Assembly: GCA_001028025.1 (NCBI GenBank)
Contig: LDAQ01000054.1
Location: 1 to 42,338 of the forward strand
From: Faecalicatena fissicatena
Lineage (GTDB): Bacteria > Bacillota > Clostridia > Lachnospirales > Lachnospiraceae
DNA length: 42,338 nucleotides
Reading direction: 5' to 3'
The position numbers and the translations under genes are program-made. Shown one piece after another: positions 1 to 7,758 of this stretch. Positions within the stretch are counted from its first letter, which is position 1. Each line of letters starts with the position of its first letter. The notes under the pieces are model-generated. The model was given only the letters and a program-made list of their open reading frames with translations, ran no database searches and was not told the DNA's origin.

Positions 1-211
1 TGCAAGGCTGTCAGAGATGCCGACGAAGGCGGAACTGGATGCAAGGTTGTCAGAGATGCCAACGAAAGCGGAACTAGATGCAAGGCTGTCAGAGATGCCG
101 ACGAAAGCGGAACTGGATGCAAGGCTGTCAGAGATGCCGACGAAGGCGGAACTGGATGCAAGGTTGTCAGAGATGCCAACGAAAGCGGAACTGGATGCGA
201 GGTTGTCAGAT
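1..211 (+). repeat. 39-bp in-frame tandem repeat
   Basis: Five full 39-bp units start at 17, 56, 95, 134 and 173, with part of another at 1-16 and a degenerate sixth at 212-250. Units differ by only a few, mostly silent, bases (for example gcc gac versus gcc aac, gaa ggc versus gaa agc). The array probably continues left of the window. Its period is an exact multiple of three, so copy-number change keeps the frame. Confidence 0.93.
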
Positions 212-451
212 GTGCCAACCAATAAAGTACTGGAGAACAGTCTGCGTAATCTTGAAAACAGTCTTCTCGAAGAGTTGGATATTGTGCAGGAGAAGGCAAA
301 CAACCATTTTGAAAAGCTTGAAAGACGGATGGATTCTCTTGAACTGACGGTCAATATGATAAAGGTTGAGTACAGCTCGATTAATTTGCTTGTTCGGAAA
401 TATACGGAGTTAGATGCTAGAGTGACAGGTTTGGAACAGAAAATTTCATAA
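1..451 (+). CDS. Coiled-coil protein with 13-residue tandem repeats, 5' partial
   Basis: The reading frame is open at the left edge (codons from base 2), so the true start lies outside the window; the first visible ATG (17) is only the start of a repeat unit. Visible part: about five near-identical copies of the 13-residue unit MPTKAELDARLSE, one decayed unit, then about 75 residues of charged, leucine-rich sequence typical of a coiled coil, ending VTGLEQKIS before TAA. No enzymatic motif, signal peptide or membrane segment is seen. The heptad-like spacing suggests a rod or oligomerisation domain. Similar short coiled-coil proteins of unknown role are common in Clostridia. Function not recognised. 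Confidence 0.6.
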   Translation, partial: ARLSEMPTKAELDARLSEMPTKAELDARLSEMPTKAELDARLSEMPTKAELDARLSEMPTKAELDARLSDVPTNKVLENSLRNLENSLLEELDIVQEKANNHFEKLERRMDSLELTVNMIKVEYSSINLLVRKYTELDARVTGLEQKIS

Positions 452-459
452 GCGAAGGA

Positions 460-478
460 CACTGATTACAGTGGCTTT
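460..478 (+). terminator. Weak intrinsic terminator candidate
   Basis: Stem CACTG / CAGTG (460-464, 469-473) with an ATTA loop, then GC and four T. It lies nine bases after the stop of the repeat protein. The short stem makes it weak. Confidence 0.35.
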
Positions 479-596
479 TCGGAATTATATGGATTACATA
501 ATATATGCAGAGGTATAAAGCCTGTTAAGTTATCAAGTAAGAAGACGGCGGTCCATATGCCGGCTGATTGGTTCTGCAGTAATGATGAGGTGTAAA

Positions 597-1880
597 ATGG
601 AAGAAAAAAAGGTCAAGGCAGCCCTGCTTGGACTGGGTACAGTCGGAACGGGTGTTTATAAATTAATACACAGAAGAGCGGATGTGATGGAACGCACCAT
701 CGGGGCTGAGCTGGAGATAGCCCGTATTCTGGTTCACAATATGAATAAGAAGCGGGAGGGCATAGATTCTGCCATTCTTACAGATAACTGGCGGGAGATT
801 CTGGAGGATGACGAGATTGCGGTTGTGGTTGAGGTTATGGGAGGAATAGAACCGGCCAGAACCATGATTTTGGAGGCCCTTCATGCAGGCAAGCACGTAG
901 TTACTGCCAATAAAGATCTGGTGGCAGAATATGGCCGGGAGCTGCTGGATGCTGCGGAAGAGAAGCAATGTGACTTTTTATTTGAAGCTGCGGTTGCGGG
1001 AGGAATTCCAATTATCCGACCGTTGAAGCAGTGTCTGGCAGGAAACGATATTTCTGAAGTGATCGGTATAGTAAATGGGACAACTAACTATATCCTGACG
1101 AAGATGTTTGAAGATAATATGAGCTTTGAGTCAGCCCTGGCAAAGGCAACAGAGCTTGGATATGCTGAAGCGGATCCGACCGCAGACGTGGAGGGGCTTG
1201 ATGCCGGAAGAAAAGTGGCAATCATGGCATCCATTGCATTTCACTCAAGGGTTGTATTTAAAGATGTCTATACAGAGGGAATCACCAGGATAACAGCTGA
1301 AGATATTGCGTACGCAAAGGAATTTGACAGTGTTATCAAGCTGCTGGGCGTTGCACATAATAGGGAGAACGGGATTGAAGTGGGTGTATATCCCATGCTA
1401 TTGAACAAAGAACATCCGCTTGCCTCAGTGCGGGACTCATTTAATGCAGTTTTTGTACACGGAGATGCGGTTGATGATGCTATGTTCTACGGAAGAGGTG
1501 CCGGTGAGCTGCCGACTGCAAGCGCTGTAGTCGGAGATATAATCGATGTGGCGAGAGACCTGCAGTATGCGTGTACGGGAAGAATCAGCTGTACATGCTA
1601 CAGAGAGCTTCCGGTCAAAGATTTTGGAGAAGTAAAGAACAAGTTTTTCCTCAGGATGCAGGTGAAAAACCAGCCGGGAGTTTTGGCATGCATAGCACAG
1701 GTATTTGGTGATCACAAGGTAAGTATTGCCAGGGTAGTGCAGAAGCATGTGACAGATAATCAGGCAGAACTTGTCATTGTAACAGAAAAAGTAAAAGAGT
1801 ATCATTTACAGGATGCTCTCAGAGAATTAAAAGAAATGGAGAGTATACTGGAAATCAGCAGTGTTATTCGCGAATACTAG
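597..1880 (+). CDS. hom: Homoserine dehydrogenase with C-terminal ACT domain
   Basis: Reduces aspartate-4-semialdehyde to homoserine with NAD(P)H, the branch point to threonine and methionine, in the cytoplasm. The N-terminus has the Rossmann loop GLGTVGTGVY. The middle has the family motifs GIVNGTTNYIL and GYAEADPTADVEGLDAGRK, with the catalytic Lys/Asp region of the homoserine dehydrogenase domain. The last ~80 residues (FFLRMQVKNQPGVLACIAQVF) form an ACT domain, normally the site of threonine feedback. About 427 residues, usual for the long form. Two ATGs lie upstream at 582 and 585, but the GAGGTG ribosome binding site at 587-592 fits the ATG at 597. No threonine synthase or homoserine kinase is adjacent, so it appears to be transcribed alone. 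Confidence 0.93.
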   Translation: MEEKKVKAALLGLGTVGTGVYKLIHRRADVMERTIGAELEIARILVHNMNKKREGIDSAILTDNWREILEDDEIAVVVEVMGGIEPARTMILEALHAGKHVVTANKDLVAEYGRELLDAAEEKQCDFLFEAAVAGGIPIIRPLKQCLAGNDISEVIGIVNGTTNYILTKMFEDNMSFESALAKATELGYAEADPTADVEGLDAGRKVAIMASIAFHSRVVFKDVYTEGITRITAEDIAYAKEFDSVIKLLGVAHNRENGIEVGVYPMLLNKEHPLASVRDSFNAVFVHGDAVDDAMFYGRGAGELPTASAVVGDIIDVARDLQYACTGRISCTCYRELPVKDFGEVKNKFFLRMQVKNQPGVLACIAQVFGDHKVSIARVVQKHVTDNQAELVIVTEKVKEYHLQDALRELKEMESILEISSVIREY

Positions 1881-2012
1881 TACACTTCTGGTTATTTATG
1901 CCCCTGTTTGGCGGTCCGTCATTTTGGGCCTTTAGATAGAGGCAATAAATTGTATGGCAGATACTGAGTAAAAAAATATCAGGAGAACCGGCAGTTTGGG
2001 ACTCGGCTTATT

Positions 2013-2044
2013 AAGAGGTGTGAAGAAGTTGACACACCTCTTTT
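2013..2044 (+). terminator. Hairpin after hom, overlapping the MarR promoter
   Basis: Perfect 10-bp stem AAGAGGTGTG / CACACCTCTT (2013-2022, 2033-2042) followed by a short T run to 2044. It could end hom transcription (132 bases earlier). The right half also contains the -35 box of the next gene, so it may instead, or also, be regulatory. Confidence 0.45.
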
Positions 2045-2057
2045 ATGATGGTATAAC
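2029..2057 (+). promoter_or_regulatory. Sigma-A promoter of the MarR-family gene
   Basis: -35 TTGACA (2029-2034), a 17-base spacer, -10 TATAAC (2052-2057). Both boxes are near consensus. The start of transcription would fall at about 2064, inside the palindrome at 2060-2077. Confidence 0.75.
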
Positions 2058-2059
2058 AG

Positions 2060-2077
2060 TATATAGCAAGCTATATA
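2060..2077. promoter_or_regulatory. Palindromic operator, probably for MarR autoregulation
   Basis: Perfect inverted repeat TATATAGC-AA-GCTATATA, two bases downstream of the -10 box and 30 bases before the MarR start codon. Size and symmetry fit a winged-helix MarR dimer. That the neighbouring regulator binds it is inference from position. Confidence 0.6.
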
Positions 2078-2106
2078 TTGCCTGAAATTACGGAAAGGAG
2101 AAAGCC

Positions 2107-2541
2107 ATGGAGAGAAGAAACCAGCCGATAGGATTTACTATAAAACAAATCAATAACGTTTTCGAAAAAGACCTGAACGGAAAGCTGAAAACAATTGGGA
2201 TAACAGCATCTCAATGTGCAGTATTGGATTATCTGTTTCACACGAATAAAGAAGAAGTGAATCAAAGGGATGTAGAACGTCATTTGAGCCTGAAAAATCC
2301 AACGGTGACAGGACTTTTAAAAAGGCTGGATGAAAAAGGTTTTATTCTCTGTGTCCCTAATGCAGCCGATAAGCGGAGAAAAAACATCTATCTGACAGAA
2401 AAAGCATACGATATCCAGCGCAGGATGGAGGCTGACCGCAGGAAGATGGACAGAGAGATGACCAGAGGGATGACGAAGAAAGAGATTGCGGCATTAAACA
2501 GAGGTCTGGAGAAGATGCTTTACAACATTGCAGATCCATAA
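2107..2541 (+). CDS. MarR-family transcriptional regulator
   Basis: 144 residues, the usual MarR length. A central winged helix-turn-helix is seen at about residues 50-95 (NQRDVERHLSLKNPTVTG then LLKRLDEKGFI), with the beta-wing segment NAADKRRKNIYLT. N- and C-terminal helices would form the dimer interface. AAAGGAG lies six bases before the ATG. The gene stands between hom and thyA with its own promoter and a palindrome at the start site, so it is probably autoregulated. No efflux pump or other obvious target is adjacent, so its ligand and regulon cannot be told. Confidence 0.88.
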   Translation: MERRNQPIGFTIKQINNVFEKDLNGKLKTIGITASQCAVLDYLFHTNKEEVNQRDVERHLSLKNPTVTGLLKRLDEKGFILCVPNAADKRRKNIYLTEKAYDIQRRMEADRRKMDREMTRGMTKKEIAALNRGLEKMLYNIADP

Positions 2542-2581
2542 TTATAGATGATAATTTTCAGAATATTCAGAATACGGAGAG

Positions 2582-2602
2582 CAAAGGGGTCAGACCCCTT
2601 TG
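2582..2602. repeat. REP-like palindrome centred on GGGGTCAGACCCC
   Basis: Perfect 10-bp inverted repeat CAAAGGGGTC-A-GACCCCTTTG directly before the thyA ribosome binding site. Palindromes with this core occur as dispersed repeats in many bacterial genomes. There is no T run, so it is a poor terminator. It could lower translation of thyA or mark a REP-type element. Confidence 0.6.
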
Positions 2603-2618
2603 AGAAAGGAGCAGCGAT

Positions 2619-3467
2619 ATGAGTTATGCGGATAAAGTTTTTATTGGAATGTGCCGTGATATTATTGAGAATGGTACAAGTACGGAAGGGGAGAAGGTAC
2701 GCCCTGTCTGGGAGGACGGTGCGCCGGCTTATACGGTGAAACGGTTTGGGGTTGTGAACCGGTATGATCTGAGAAAGGAATTTCCGGCGCTTACGCTGCG
2801 GAGGACAGGGATTAAGAGCTGCGTGGACGAGCTGCTGTGGATCTGGCAGAAGAAGTTGAATAATATCCATGAGCTGAACAGCCATATATGGGACAGCTGG
2901 GCGGATGAGGACGGCTCGATCGGAAAGGCTTATGGGTATCAGATGGGCGTGAAGCATCAGTACCGGGAAGGTATGATGGATCAGGTGGACAGGGTGATCT
3001 ACGATCTGAAGAACAACCCCTACAGCCGCAGAATTATGACAAATATTTATGTGCACCAGGACCTGCATGAGATGAATCTGTATCCATGTGCTTACAGTAT
3101 GACGTTCAATGTGACAAAGGAAAACAACAGTGATAAGCTGACGCTGAACGCGATTTTGAATCAGCGTTCGCAGGACGTGCTGGCGGCAAATAACTGGAAT
3201 GTGTGCCAGTACGCCGTACTTGTCCATATGCTGGCGCAGGTATGCGGTATGCAGGTGGGAGAATTTGTGCATGTGATTGCGGATGCACATATCTATGACA
3301 GGCATATTCCGCTGATTGAGGAACTGATCTCCAGGAAACCGTTTCCGGCGCCGCAGTTCTGGCTGAATCCTGAAGTGAAGGATTTCTATGATTTTACAAC
3401 GGATGATGTGCGGCTGGACAATTATGAGACGCATCCGCAGATTAAAAATATTCCGATCGCGGTGTAA
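2619..3467 (+). CDS. thyA: Thymidylate synthase
   Basis: Converts dUMP to dTMP using 5,10-methylene-tetrahydrofolate, which it oxidises to dihydrofolate. 282 residues, close to the 264-residue E. coli enzyme. The nucleophile is Cys157 in LYPCAYSMTF. The dUMP/folate motif LNQRSQDVLAANNWNVCQYA and the following GEFVHVIADAHIYDRH match the ThyA signature. Ribosome binding site AAAGGAG at 2605-2611. The dihydrofolate reductase gene follows 103 bases downstream, the classic thyA-folA pairing that recycles the dihydrofolate made here. Confidence 0.95.
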   Translation: MSYADKVFIGMCRDIIENGTSTEGEKVRPVWEDGAPAYTVKRFGVVNRYDLRKEFPALTLRRTGIKSCVDELLWIWQKKLNNIHELNSHIWDSWADEDGSIGKAYGYQMGVKHQYREGMMDQVDRVIYDLKNNPYSRRIMTNIYVHQDLHEMNLYPCAYSMTFNVTKENNSDKLTLNAILNQRSQDVLAANNWNVCQYAVLVHMLAQVCGMQVGEFVHVIADAHIYDRHIPLIEELISRKPFPAPQFWLNPEVKDFYDFTTDDVRLDNYETHPQIKNIPIAV

Positions 3468-3570
3468 CCGGTGGGTAAAGAATTAAAAAAAGACTGACAT
3501 CCATAGAGATACTGATTAACAGCCGCGAATCCGGCATCATGAATGAAGAGATATGACAGGAGGACTATTT

Positions 3571-4062
3571 ATGAATTTAATCGCATCAGCGGATAAGAAC
3601 TGGGGAATTGGATTTAAAAACAAGCTGTTGGTGAGCATACCGACGGACATGAAATTTTTTCGGCAGACGACTACCGGAAAAGTTGTGGTGATGGGGCGTA
3701 AGACGCTGGAGAGCTTTCCAAACGGATTGCCGCTAAAGAACAGAACGAACATTGTATTGACAGCAAATCGGGATTATCGTGTAAAAGATGCGGTTATTGT
3801 CCATACTTTAGAGGAACTGCTGGAAGAATTGAAACAATATCCTTCCGATGAGATCTATGTAATCGGGGGCGAAAGAATCTACCGCCAGCTTCTTCCTTAC
3901 TGTGACACCGCGTATATTACCCGGATCGACCATGCCTTTCAGGCGGATACATTTTTGCCTGATCTGGATGCAATGGAAGAGTGGAAGATGACAGAAGAGG
4001 GGGAAGAACAGACCTGTTTTGACCTGGAATACAGATTCACAAAATATCAGCGGCAGGGATAA
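3571..4062 (+). CDS. folA: Dihydrofolate reductase
   Basis: NADPH-dependent reduction of dihydrofolate to tetrahydrofolate. 163 residues from the ATG at 3571, the usual size. The Met-20-type loop ADKNWGIGFKNKLL leads to the catalytic acid Asp26 in IPTDMKFF. VVVMGRKTLESFP binds the cofactor and YVIGGERIYRQLL is the conserved glycine motif. An in-frame ATG at 3553 is longer, but ACAGGAGG at 3556-3563 is inside that extension and is well spaced for 3571. Probably cotranscribed with thyA; the metal importer starts 43 bases downstream. Confidence 0.95.
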   Translation: MNLIASADKNWGIGFKNKLLVSIPTDMKFFRQTTTGKVVVMGRKTLESFPNGLPLKNRTNIVLTANRDYRVKDAVIVHTLEELLEELKQYPSDEIYVIGGERIYRQLLPYCDTAYITRIDHAFQADTFLPDLDAMEEWKMTEEGEEQTCFDLEYRFTKYQRQG

Positions 4063-4105
4063 AAATGCAGCGGGTACGCTGCTGCAAAAAGGGAAGTGAT
4101 GTTAC

Positions 4106-5101
4106 ATGGACAGGATTTACAGAGCAGACGGAAAAAGAACGGCTCTGCTGATGTGTCTGCTGATTCTGATGTTCTGTTTGCTGGCAGGATGTACAAAAGC
4201 AAAGCCGAAGGACGGGACAAGTCCGGGGGACGAAAAAATAAAAGTGGTTACGACTATATTTCCCCAGTATGATTTTGTCCGTCAGATTGCGGGAGACAGG
4301 GCGGACCTGAAGATGCTTCTGAAACCAGGGGAAGAGAGCCATTCTTATGAGCCTACTCCACAGGATATCATTGCAATTCAGAATTGCGATCTGTTTATCT
4401 ATGTGGGCGGGGAAAATGATGAATGGGTGGAAGATATCCTGTCCTCTCTGGACACCGGGAATATGAAAACGCTGCGGCTGGTGGACTGTGTTGATACTGT
4501 GGAGGAAGAACACGTCGTTGGGATGAAGGAAGATCACGGGGAAGAGGACGGCCATACGGGGGAAAGTGATGAACATGTGTGGACATCTCCTCAAAATGCG
4601 ATCAGTATTGTGGATAACATCACGGAAATGCTGTGCCGGGCAGACAGCTGCAATGCAGATGCCTATAGGCGGGATGAAGAAGTATATACAAAAAAGCTTG
4701 AAAACCTGGACAGTGAGTTTCGAAAAGTAGTGGAGGAATCTGACAGAGAAACCATTCTGTTTGGCGATCGTTTTCCTTTCCGCTATTTTGCGGACGAGTA
4801 TGGCCTGAAATATTATGCTGCATTTCCCGGATGTGCTTCAGACACAGAACCCAGTGCGGCCACCATGGCATATTTGATTAACAGGGTGAAGGAAGAAAAC
4901 ATACCGGTTGTTTTGAAAATGGAGCTGAGCAGTGACAATATTGCCAAAGCGATTGCCGAGGCGACCGGCACGAAAGTAAAGGTATTCTACAGCTGCCACA
5001 ATTTGACTGCAGAACAATTTCAGAACGGTGAAACATATTTAAGCCTGATGGAGAAGAATGTAGAGACATTAAGGGAGGCGTTATCAGATGGCACTGATTA
5101 A
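4106..5101 (+). CDS. Metal ABC importer, solute-binding lipoprotein (ZnuA/PsaA family)
   Basis: 331 residues. Signal peptide with lipobox LAGC (Cys at about residue 28), so it is lipid-anchored outside the membrane. The two lobes carry metal-ligand motifs: SHSYEPTPQD gives the first His, and an acidic His-rich loop (EDHGEEDGHTGESDEH) followed by VWTSPQN gives the second. The usual third His motif (HxAFxYF) reads GDRFPFRYF, putting Asp there, and the last acidic ligand region reads YSCHNLT. Zinc is likely from family and the His loop, but manganese cannot be excluded. First gene of a three-gene importer; overlaps the ATPase gene by 14 bases, indicating translational coupling. Confidence 0.88.
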   Translation: MDRIYRADGKRTALLMCLLILMFCLLAGCTKAKPKDGTSPGDEKIKVVTTIFPQYDFVRQIAGDRADLKMLLKPGEESHSYEPTPQDIIAIQNCDLFIYVGGENDEWVEDILSSLDTGNMKTLRLVDCVDTVEEEHVVGMKEDHGEEDGHTGESDEHVWTSPQNAISIVDNITEMLCRADSCNADAYRRDEEVYTKKLENLDSEFRKVVEESDRETILFGDRFPFRYFADEYGLKYYAAFPGCASDTEPSAATMAYLINRVKEENIPVVLKMELSSDNIAKAIAEATGTKVKVFYSCHNLTAEQFQNGETYLSLMEKNVETLREALSDGTD

Positions 5102-5798
5102 GTGTGAAAATATTTCAATTGCATACGAAGGCCAGACGGTAGTGCATGATCTGTCTTTCCAGGTCGGGGAAGATGACTATCTGTGTATTGTGGGGGAAAA
5201 TGGCTCGGGCAAGAGCACACTGGTGAAAAGCCTTCTTGGGCTGAAGGCCCCTGCAAAAGGAAAGATTATTCTGGGAGACGGCCTTTCGCAGAACGAGATC
5301 GGGTATCTTCCTCAGCAGACCGATGTGCAGAAAGACTTTCCGGCCAGTGTCTATGAAGTGGTATTGTCCGGACGTCTGAACAGCAGGGGGCTGCGGCCGT
5401 TTTATACGGCGGCAGACAAAAACAATGCCAGAGAGAATATGGATCTGCTGGGGATCAGGGAACTGGAAAAACAGTGCTTCCGGGATTTGTCCGGAGGGCA
5501 GAAACAGAGGGTGCTTCTGGCCAGAGCCCTGTGTGCTACCAGGAAGTTGCTGCTTCTGGACGAGCCGGTGACCGGTCTGGATCCGATTGTGACCCAGGAA
5601 TTTTACCAGCTGCTTCGGCAGATTAACAGAGATTCTGAAATTGCCGTTGTCATGGTTTCACACGATATTGAAAGTACCATGGAATATGCCAGTCATATAC
5701 TGCATCTGCAGGAGACGGCCCTGTTCTTCGGGACCGCCGAAGAATACAGGAACAGTGAGATTGGAAAGGCATTTCTGGGAGGTGAGCAGCGTGTTTGA
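5088..5798 (+). CDS. Metal ABC importer, ATP-binding subunit (ZnuC family)
   Basis: 236 residues. Walker A GENGSGKST at residues 36-44, Q-loop LPQQTDV, signature LSGGQKQR, Walker B LLLLDEP and the switch His in MVSHDIE are all present, so this is a complete ATPase. Its order after the solute-binding gene and before an ABC-3 permease assigns it to Zn/Mn uptake. The start lies inside the upstream gene, and its end overlaps the permease start by eight bases. Confidence 0.92.
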   Translation: MALIKCENISIAYEGQTVVHDLSFQVGEDDYLCIVGENGSGKSTLVKSLLGLKAPAKGKIILGDGLSQNEIGYLPQQTDVQKDFPASVYEVVLSGRLNSRGLRPFYTAADKNNARENMDLLGIRELEKQCFRDLSGGQKQRVLLARALCATRKLLLLDEPVTGLDPIVTQEFYQLLRQINRDSEIAVVMVSHDIESTMEYASHILHLQETALFFGTAEEYRNSEIGKAFLGGEQRV

Positions 5799-6618
5799 CA
5801 AAATGATTGAAATGTTTTCCTACCCCTTTATGGTGCGGGCAGTCCTGGTGGGAACGATGGTATCCCTGTGTTCCGCCCTTCTGGGCGTCAGCCTTGTGCT
5901 GAAGCGGTATTCCATGATCGGAGACGGCCTGTCCCACGTGGGATTCGGGGCCCTTGCCATCGCGACTGCTGCAAATGCAGCCCCTCTGGCAGTAGCGATT
6001 CCGGTGGTAATTCTGGCGGCAGTCCTTCTCCTTCGAATCAGCGGAAGCAGCAAAATCAAAGGGGATGCGGCCATCGCACTGATCTCAACCAGCGCCCTTG
6101 CAGTAGGCGTTATGGTGATATCCATGACGACAGGGATGAACACCGATGTCTATAACTATATGTTTGGCAGTATTCTCGCCATGAGCAGTTCGGATGTCAG
6201 GCTGAGTGTTGTGCTCTCTGCGGCGGTGCTGATTTTATACATTTTGTTTTACCACAAGATCTTTGCCATAACATTTGATGAGACCTTTGCCCTGGCAACT
6301 GGGGTGAGAGCCAATCTATATAATACTCTGATTGCCGTTCTCACAGCGGTTACCATTGTTCTGGGCATGCGCATGATGGGTGCACTGCTGATATCCAGTC
6401 TTATCATTTTCCCGGCATTGACTTCTATGAGAGTGTGCAGAACATTTAAAAGCGTAATTATAAACTCGGCGGTCATCTCAGTTATATGTTTGTTCGTCGG
6501 CATTACCGTCTCCTATGTCTGGGCGACTCCGGCAGGTGCAAGCGTGGTAATTGTAAATATAGCGGCCCTGCTGATATATACGGTGGCGGGAGCGGTGAAG
6601 AATAAAACTTTTCTGTAG
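5791..6618 (+). CDS. Metal ABC importer, permease (ZnuB/ABC-3 family)
   Basis: About 275 residues from a GTG at 5791, chosen because GGAGGTGAG lies 4-8 bases before it; an ATG at 5803 is the alternative. Much longer upstream extensions would sit inside the ATPase gene and are not credible. Seven to nine hydrophobic segments are visible. The family motifs SMIGDGLSHVGFGALAIA near residue 45 and GMRMMGALLISSLIIFPALTS in the second half identify the ABC-3 permease fold. It would form the membrane channel for the two upstream subunits. Confidence 0.92.
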   Translation: MFDKMIEMFSYPFMVRAVLVGTMVSLCSALLGVSLVLKRYSMIGDGLSHVGFGALAIATAANAAPLAVAIPVVILAAVLLLRISGSSKIKGDAAIALISTSALAVGVMVISMTTGMNTDVYNYMFGSILAMSSSDVRLSVVLSAAVLILYILFYHKIFAITFDETFALATGVRANLYNTLIAVLTAVTIVLGMRMMGALLISSLIIFPALTSMRVCRTFKSVIINSAVISVICLFVGITVSYVWATPAGASVVIVNIAALLIYTVAGAVKNKTFL

Positions 6619-6639
6619 GCAAATGAAAAGGGAGGGAGT

Positions 6640-7269
6640 ATGTTAGGAACAGCGGCAGTTTTTATGACGATTTTCGGGCTCGTTTATTTCTTCTGGAAAG
6701 AGAGCGGCGGCAGAAAAGCACTTATCTTTAAGGCACTGGCTACACTTATGCCTGTACTGCTGGCGCTGTATTATGCGGTGACCTCCCAAACCCTTCAGGC
6801 CTGGTGGACCTTTGCCGGTATTGTCTGCTATATGGCGGCAGACGTGCTTTTGGAAATATGGTTTCTGGCAGGGGCTGCCTCCTTTGGTATGGGACATATC
6901 TGCCTGATTGTGGGAATCCTGCAGGCCGGCCGGAATTCATGGACGGCAATCATCTGGTTCGCAGCATTATATGGTCTCATGTTTTTTGTTTTGCGCCCCC
7001 ATCTGGACAAACTGGAGGGGCGCCTGTTGGTTCCTGGCTTTGTGTATGCAGCACTGCTCTGCATCATGGCGGCCCTGATGGCAGCCTGGGGGATGCGTGC
7101 CGGTGGTGTGCCGGGGATCATTGGGGGAGCTGGCGGTATTTGTTTTGTCATATCGGATACGATTCTGGGCTGGAGACATCTGAGTCAAAAGAAATCCCGC
7201 GGGCACAGCGCAGTACTTTTGATCCTGTACTATCTGGCAGTATATCTGCTTGGGGTCAGCTTGCATTGA
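6640..7269 (+). CDS. YhhN/TMEM86-family membrane protein (lysoplasmalogenase-like)
   Basis: 209 residues, almost entirely hydrophobic with about eight membrane segments. The family signature is present: MAADVLLE, then FLAGAASFGMGHICLI, and the late motif FVISDTILGWRH. The conserved Asp residues in AADVLL and ISDTIL match the proposed catalytic acids of TMEM86B lysoplasmalogenase, which cleaves the vinyl-ether bond of lysoplasmalogens. Many Clostridia make plasmalogens, so a role in lipid turnover is plausible but not proven. Starts 21 bases after the permease with GGGAGGG before its ATG, so it may be cotranscribed. Confidence 0.82.
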   Translation: MLGTAAVFMTIFGLVYFFWKESGGRKALIFKALATLMPVLLALYYAVTSQTLQAWWTFAGIVCYMAADVLLEIWFLAGAASFGMGHICLIVGILQAGRNSWTAIIWFAALYGLMFFVLRPHLDKLEGRLLVPGFVYAALLCIMAALMAAWGMRAGGVPGIIGGAGGICFVISDTILGWRHLSQKKSRGHSAVLLILYYLAVYLLGVSLH

Positions 7270-7310
7270 AGAGAGGGACGCTTACCGAGAACCGGGACGT
7301 GATGTGTAAA

Positions 7311-7343
7311 GCGCGTACCGCTCCGCGGCAGGCGCCCTTTTTT
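7311..7343 (+). terminator. Intrinsic terminator candidate after the YhhN gene
   Basis: Imperfect 11-bp stem GCGCGTACCGC / GCGGCAGGCGC (two mismatches) with a TCC loop, followed by six T. It separates the metal-importer operon from the consensus promoter at 7384. Confidence 0.55.
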
Positions 7344-7383
7344 CACCTCCCCCGCCAGAAAGCAAGTTCATAATAATTTATCA

Positions 7384-7412
7384 TTGACAAAGTGGGAAGC
7401 AGAAACTATAAT
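7384..7412 (+). promoter_or_regulatory. Consensus sigma-A promoter of the T-box/ilvBN operon
   Basis: TTGACA (7384-7389), 17-base spacer, TATAAT (7407-7412): exact consensus in both boxes. Such a strong promoter is expected when control is exerted later by the T-box terminator. Confidence 0.9.
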
Positions 7413-7449
7413 GAATATAACTTTTATCAAAATAAAGCTTGAGAAATGC

Positions 7450-7716
7450 AGTGATAAGGAGGAGTACATAATTTCCGGATGCCAAGAGAGAAGGCGGCAG
7501 GTGGGAGCCTTCGTGAAGGAATTATGGAAGTAGCCTTTGAGCAGTGGACCGAACAGGTGAGGACCCCAGTAAGCTCCAACGTGATTCCTACGTTACAGGG
7601 AAGCAGTATCGGACAACAGTTCCCGTACTGGCAGAGTGCAGAGAAGATTCTCTGAATTTAGGTGGTAACACGGATTGGATATTCGCCCTAAGCTAGTAAT
7701 AGCTTAGGGCTCTTTT
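7450..7716 (+). ncRNA. T-box leader, specifier read as GUA (Val)
   Basis: A T-box RNA that reads tRNA charging and controls ilvBN. Stem I can be traced: AAGG (7456-7459) pairs with CCTT (7534-7537), the AGTA loop-E motif is at 7463-7466, and CATAATTTCC (7467-7476) pairs with GGAATTATG. The specifier loop then reads GAA-GTA-G, making GTA (7530-7532) the specifier by its place just before the purine and the closing stem. The T-box itself reads TAGGTGGTAACACGG near 7659-7673, a variant of AGGGTGGTACCGCGG. The antiterminator and terminator follow. A valine specifier fits acetolactate synthase downstream. Confidence 0.9.
7685..7716 (+). terminator. T-box regulated terminator
   Basis: Perfect 11-bp stem GCCCTAAGCTA / TAGCTTAGGGC (7685-7695, 7700-7710), GTAA loop, then TCTTTT. 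The left arm lies just after the T-box bulge sequence and competes with the antiterminator, as expected for this class. Confidence 0.93.
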
Positions 7717-7758
7717 AGCTTTAGGGACAAAATTTGGGGAAAAGAAGGAGGTATATGT

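Noticed and set aside
2520..3434. 304-codon minus-strand frame opposite thyA
   Set aside because: It is the shadow of a strongly supported thyA gene; its His/Ile-rich composition reflects reading codons backwards.
4066..4085. GCAGCG-GGTA-CGCTGC hairpin after folA as a terminator
   Set aside because: No T run on the plus strand (A run instead) and the metal importer starts 25 bases later, so cotranscription looks likelier.
5641..5790. 50-codon N-terminal extension of the metal permease
   Set aside because: It would lie wholly inside the ATPase gene; GTG 5791 has a good ribosome binding site and gives the normal family length.
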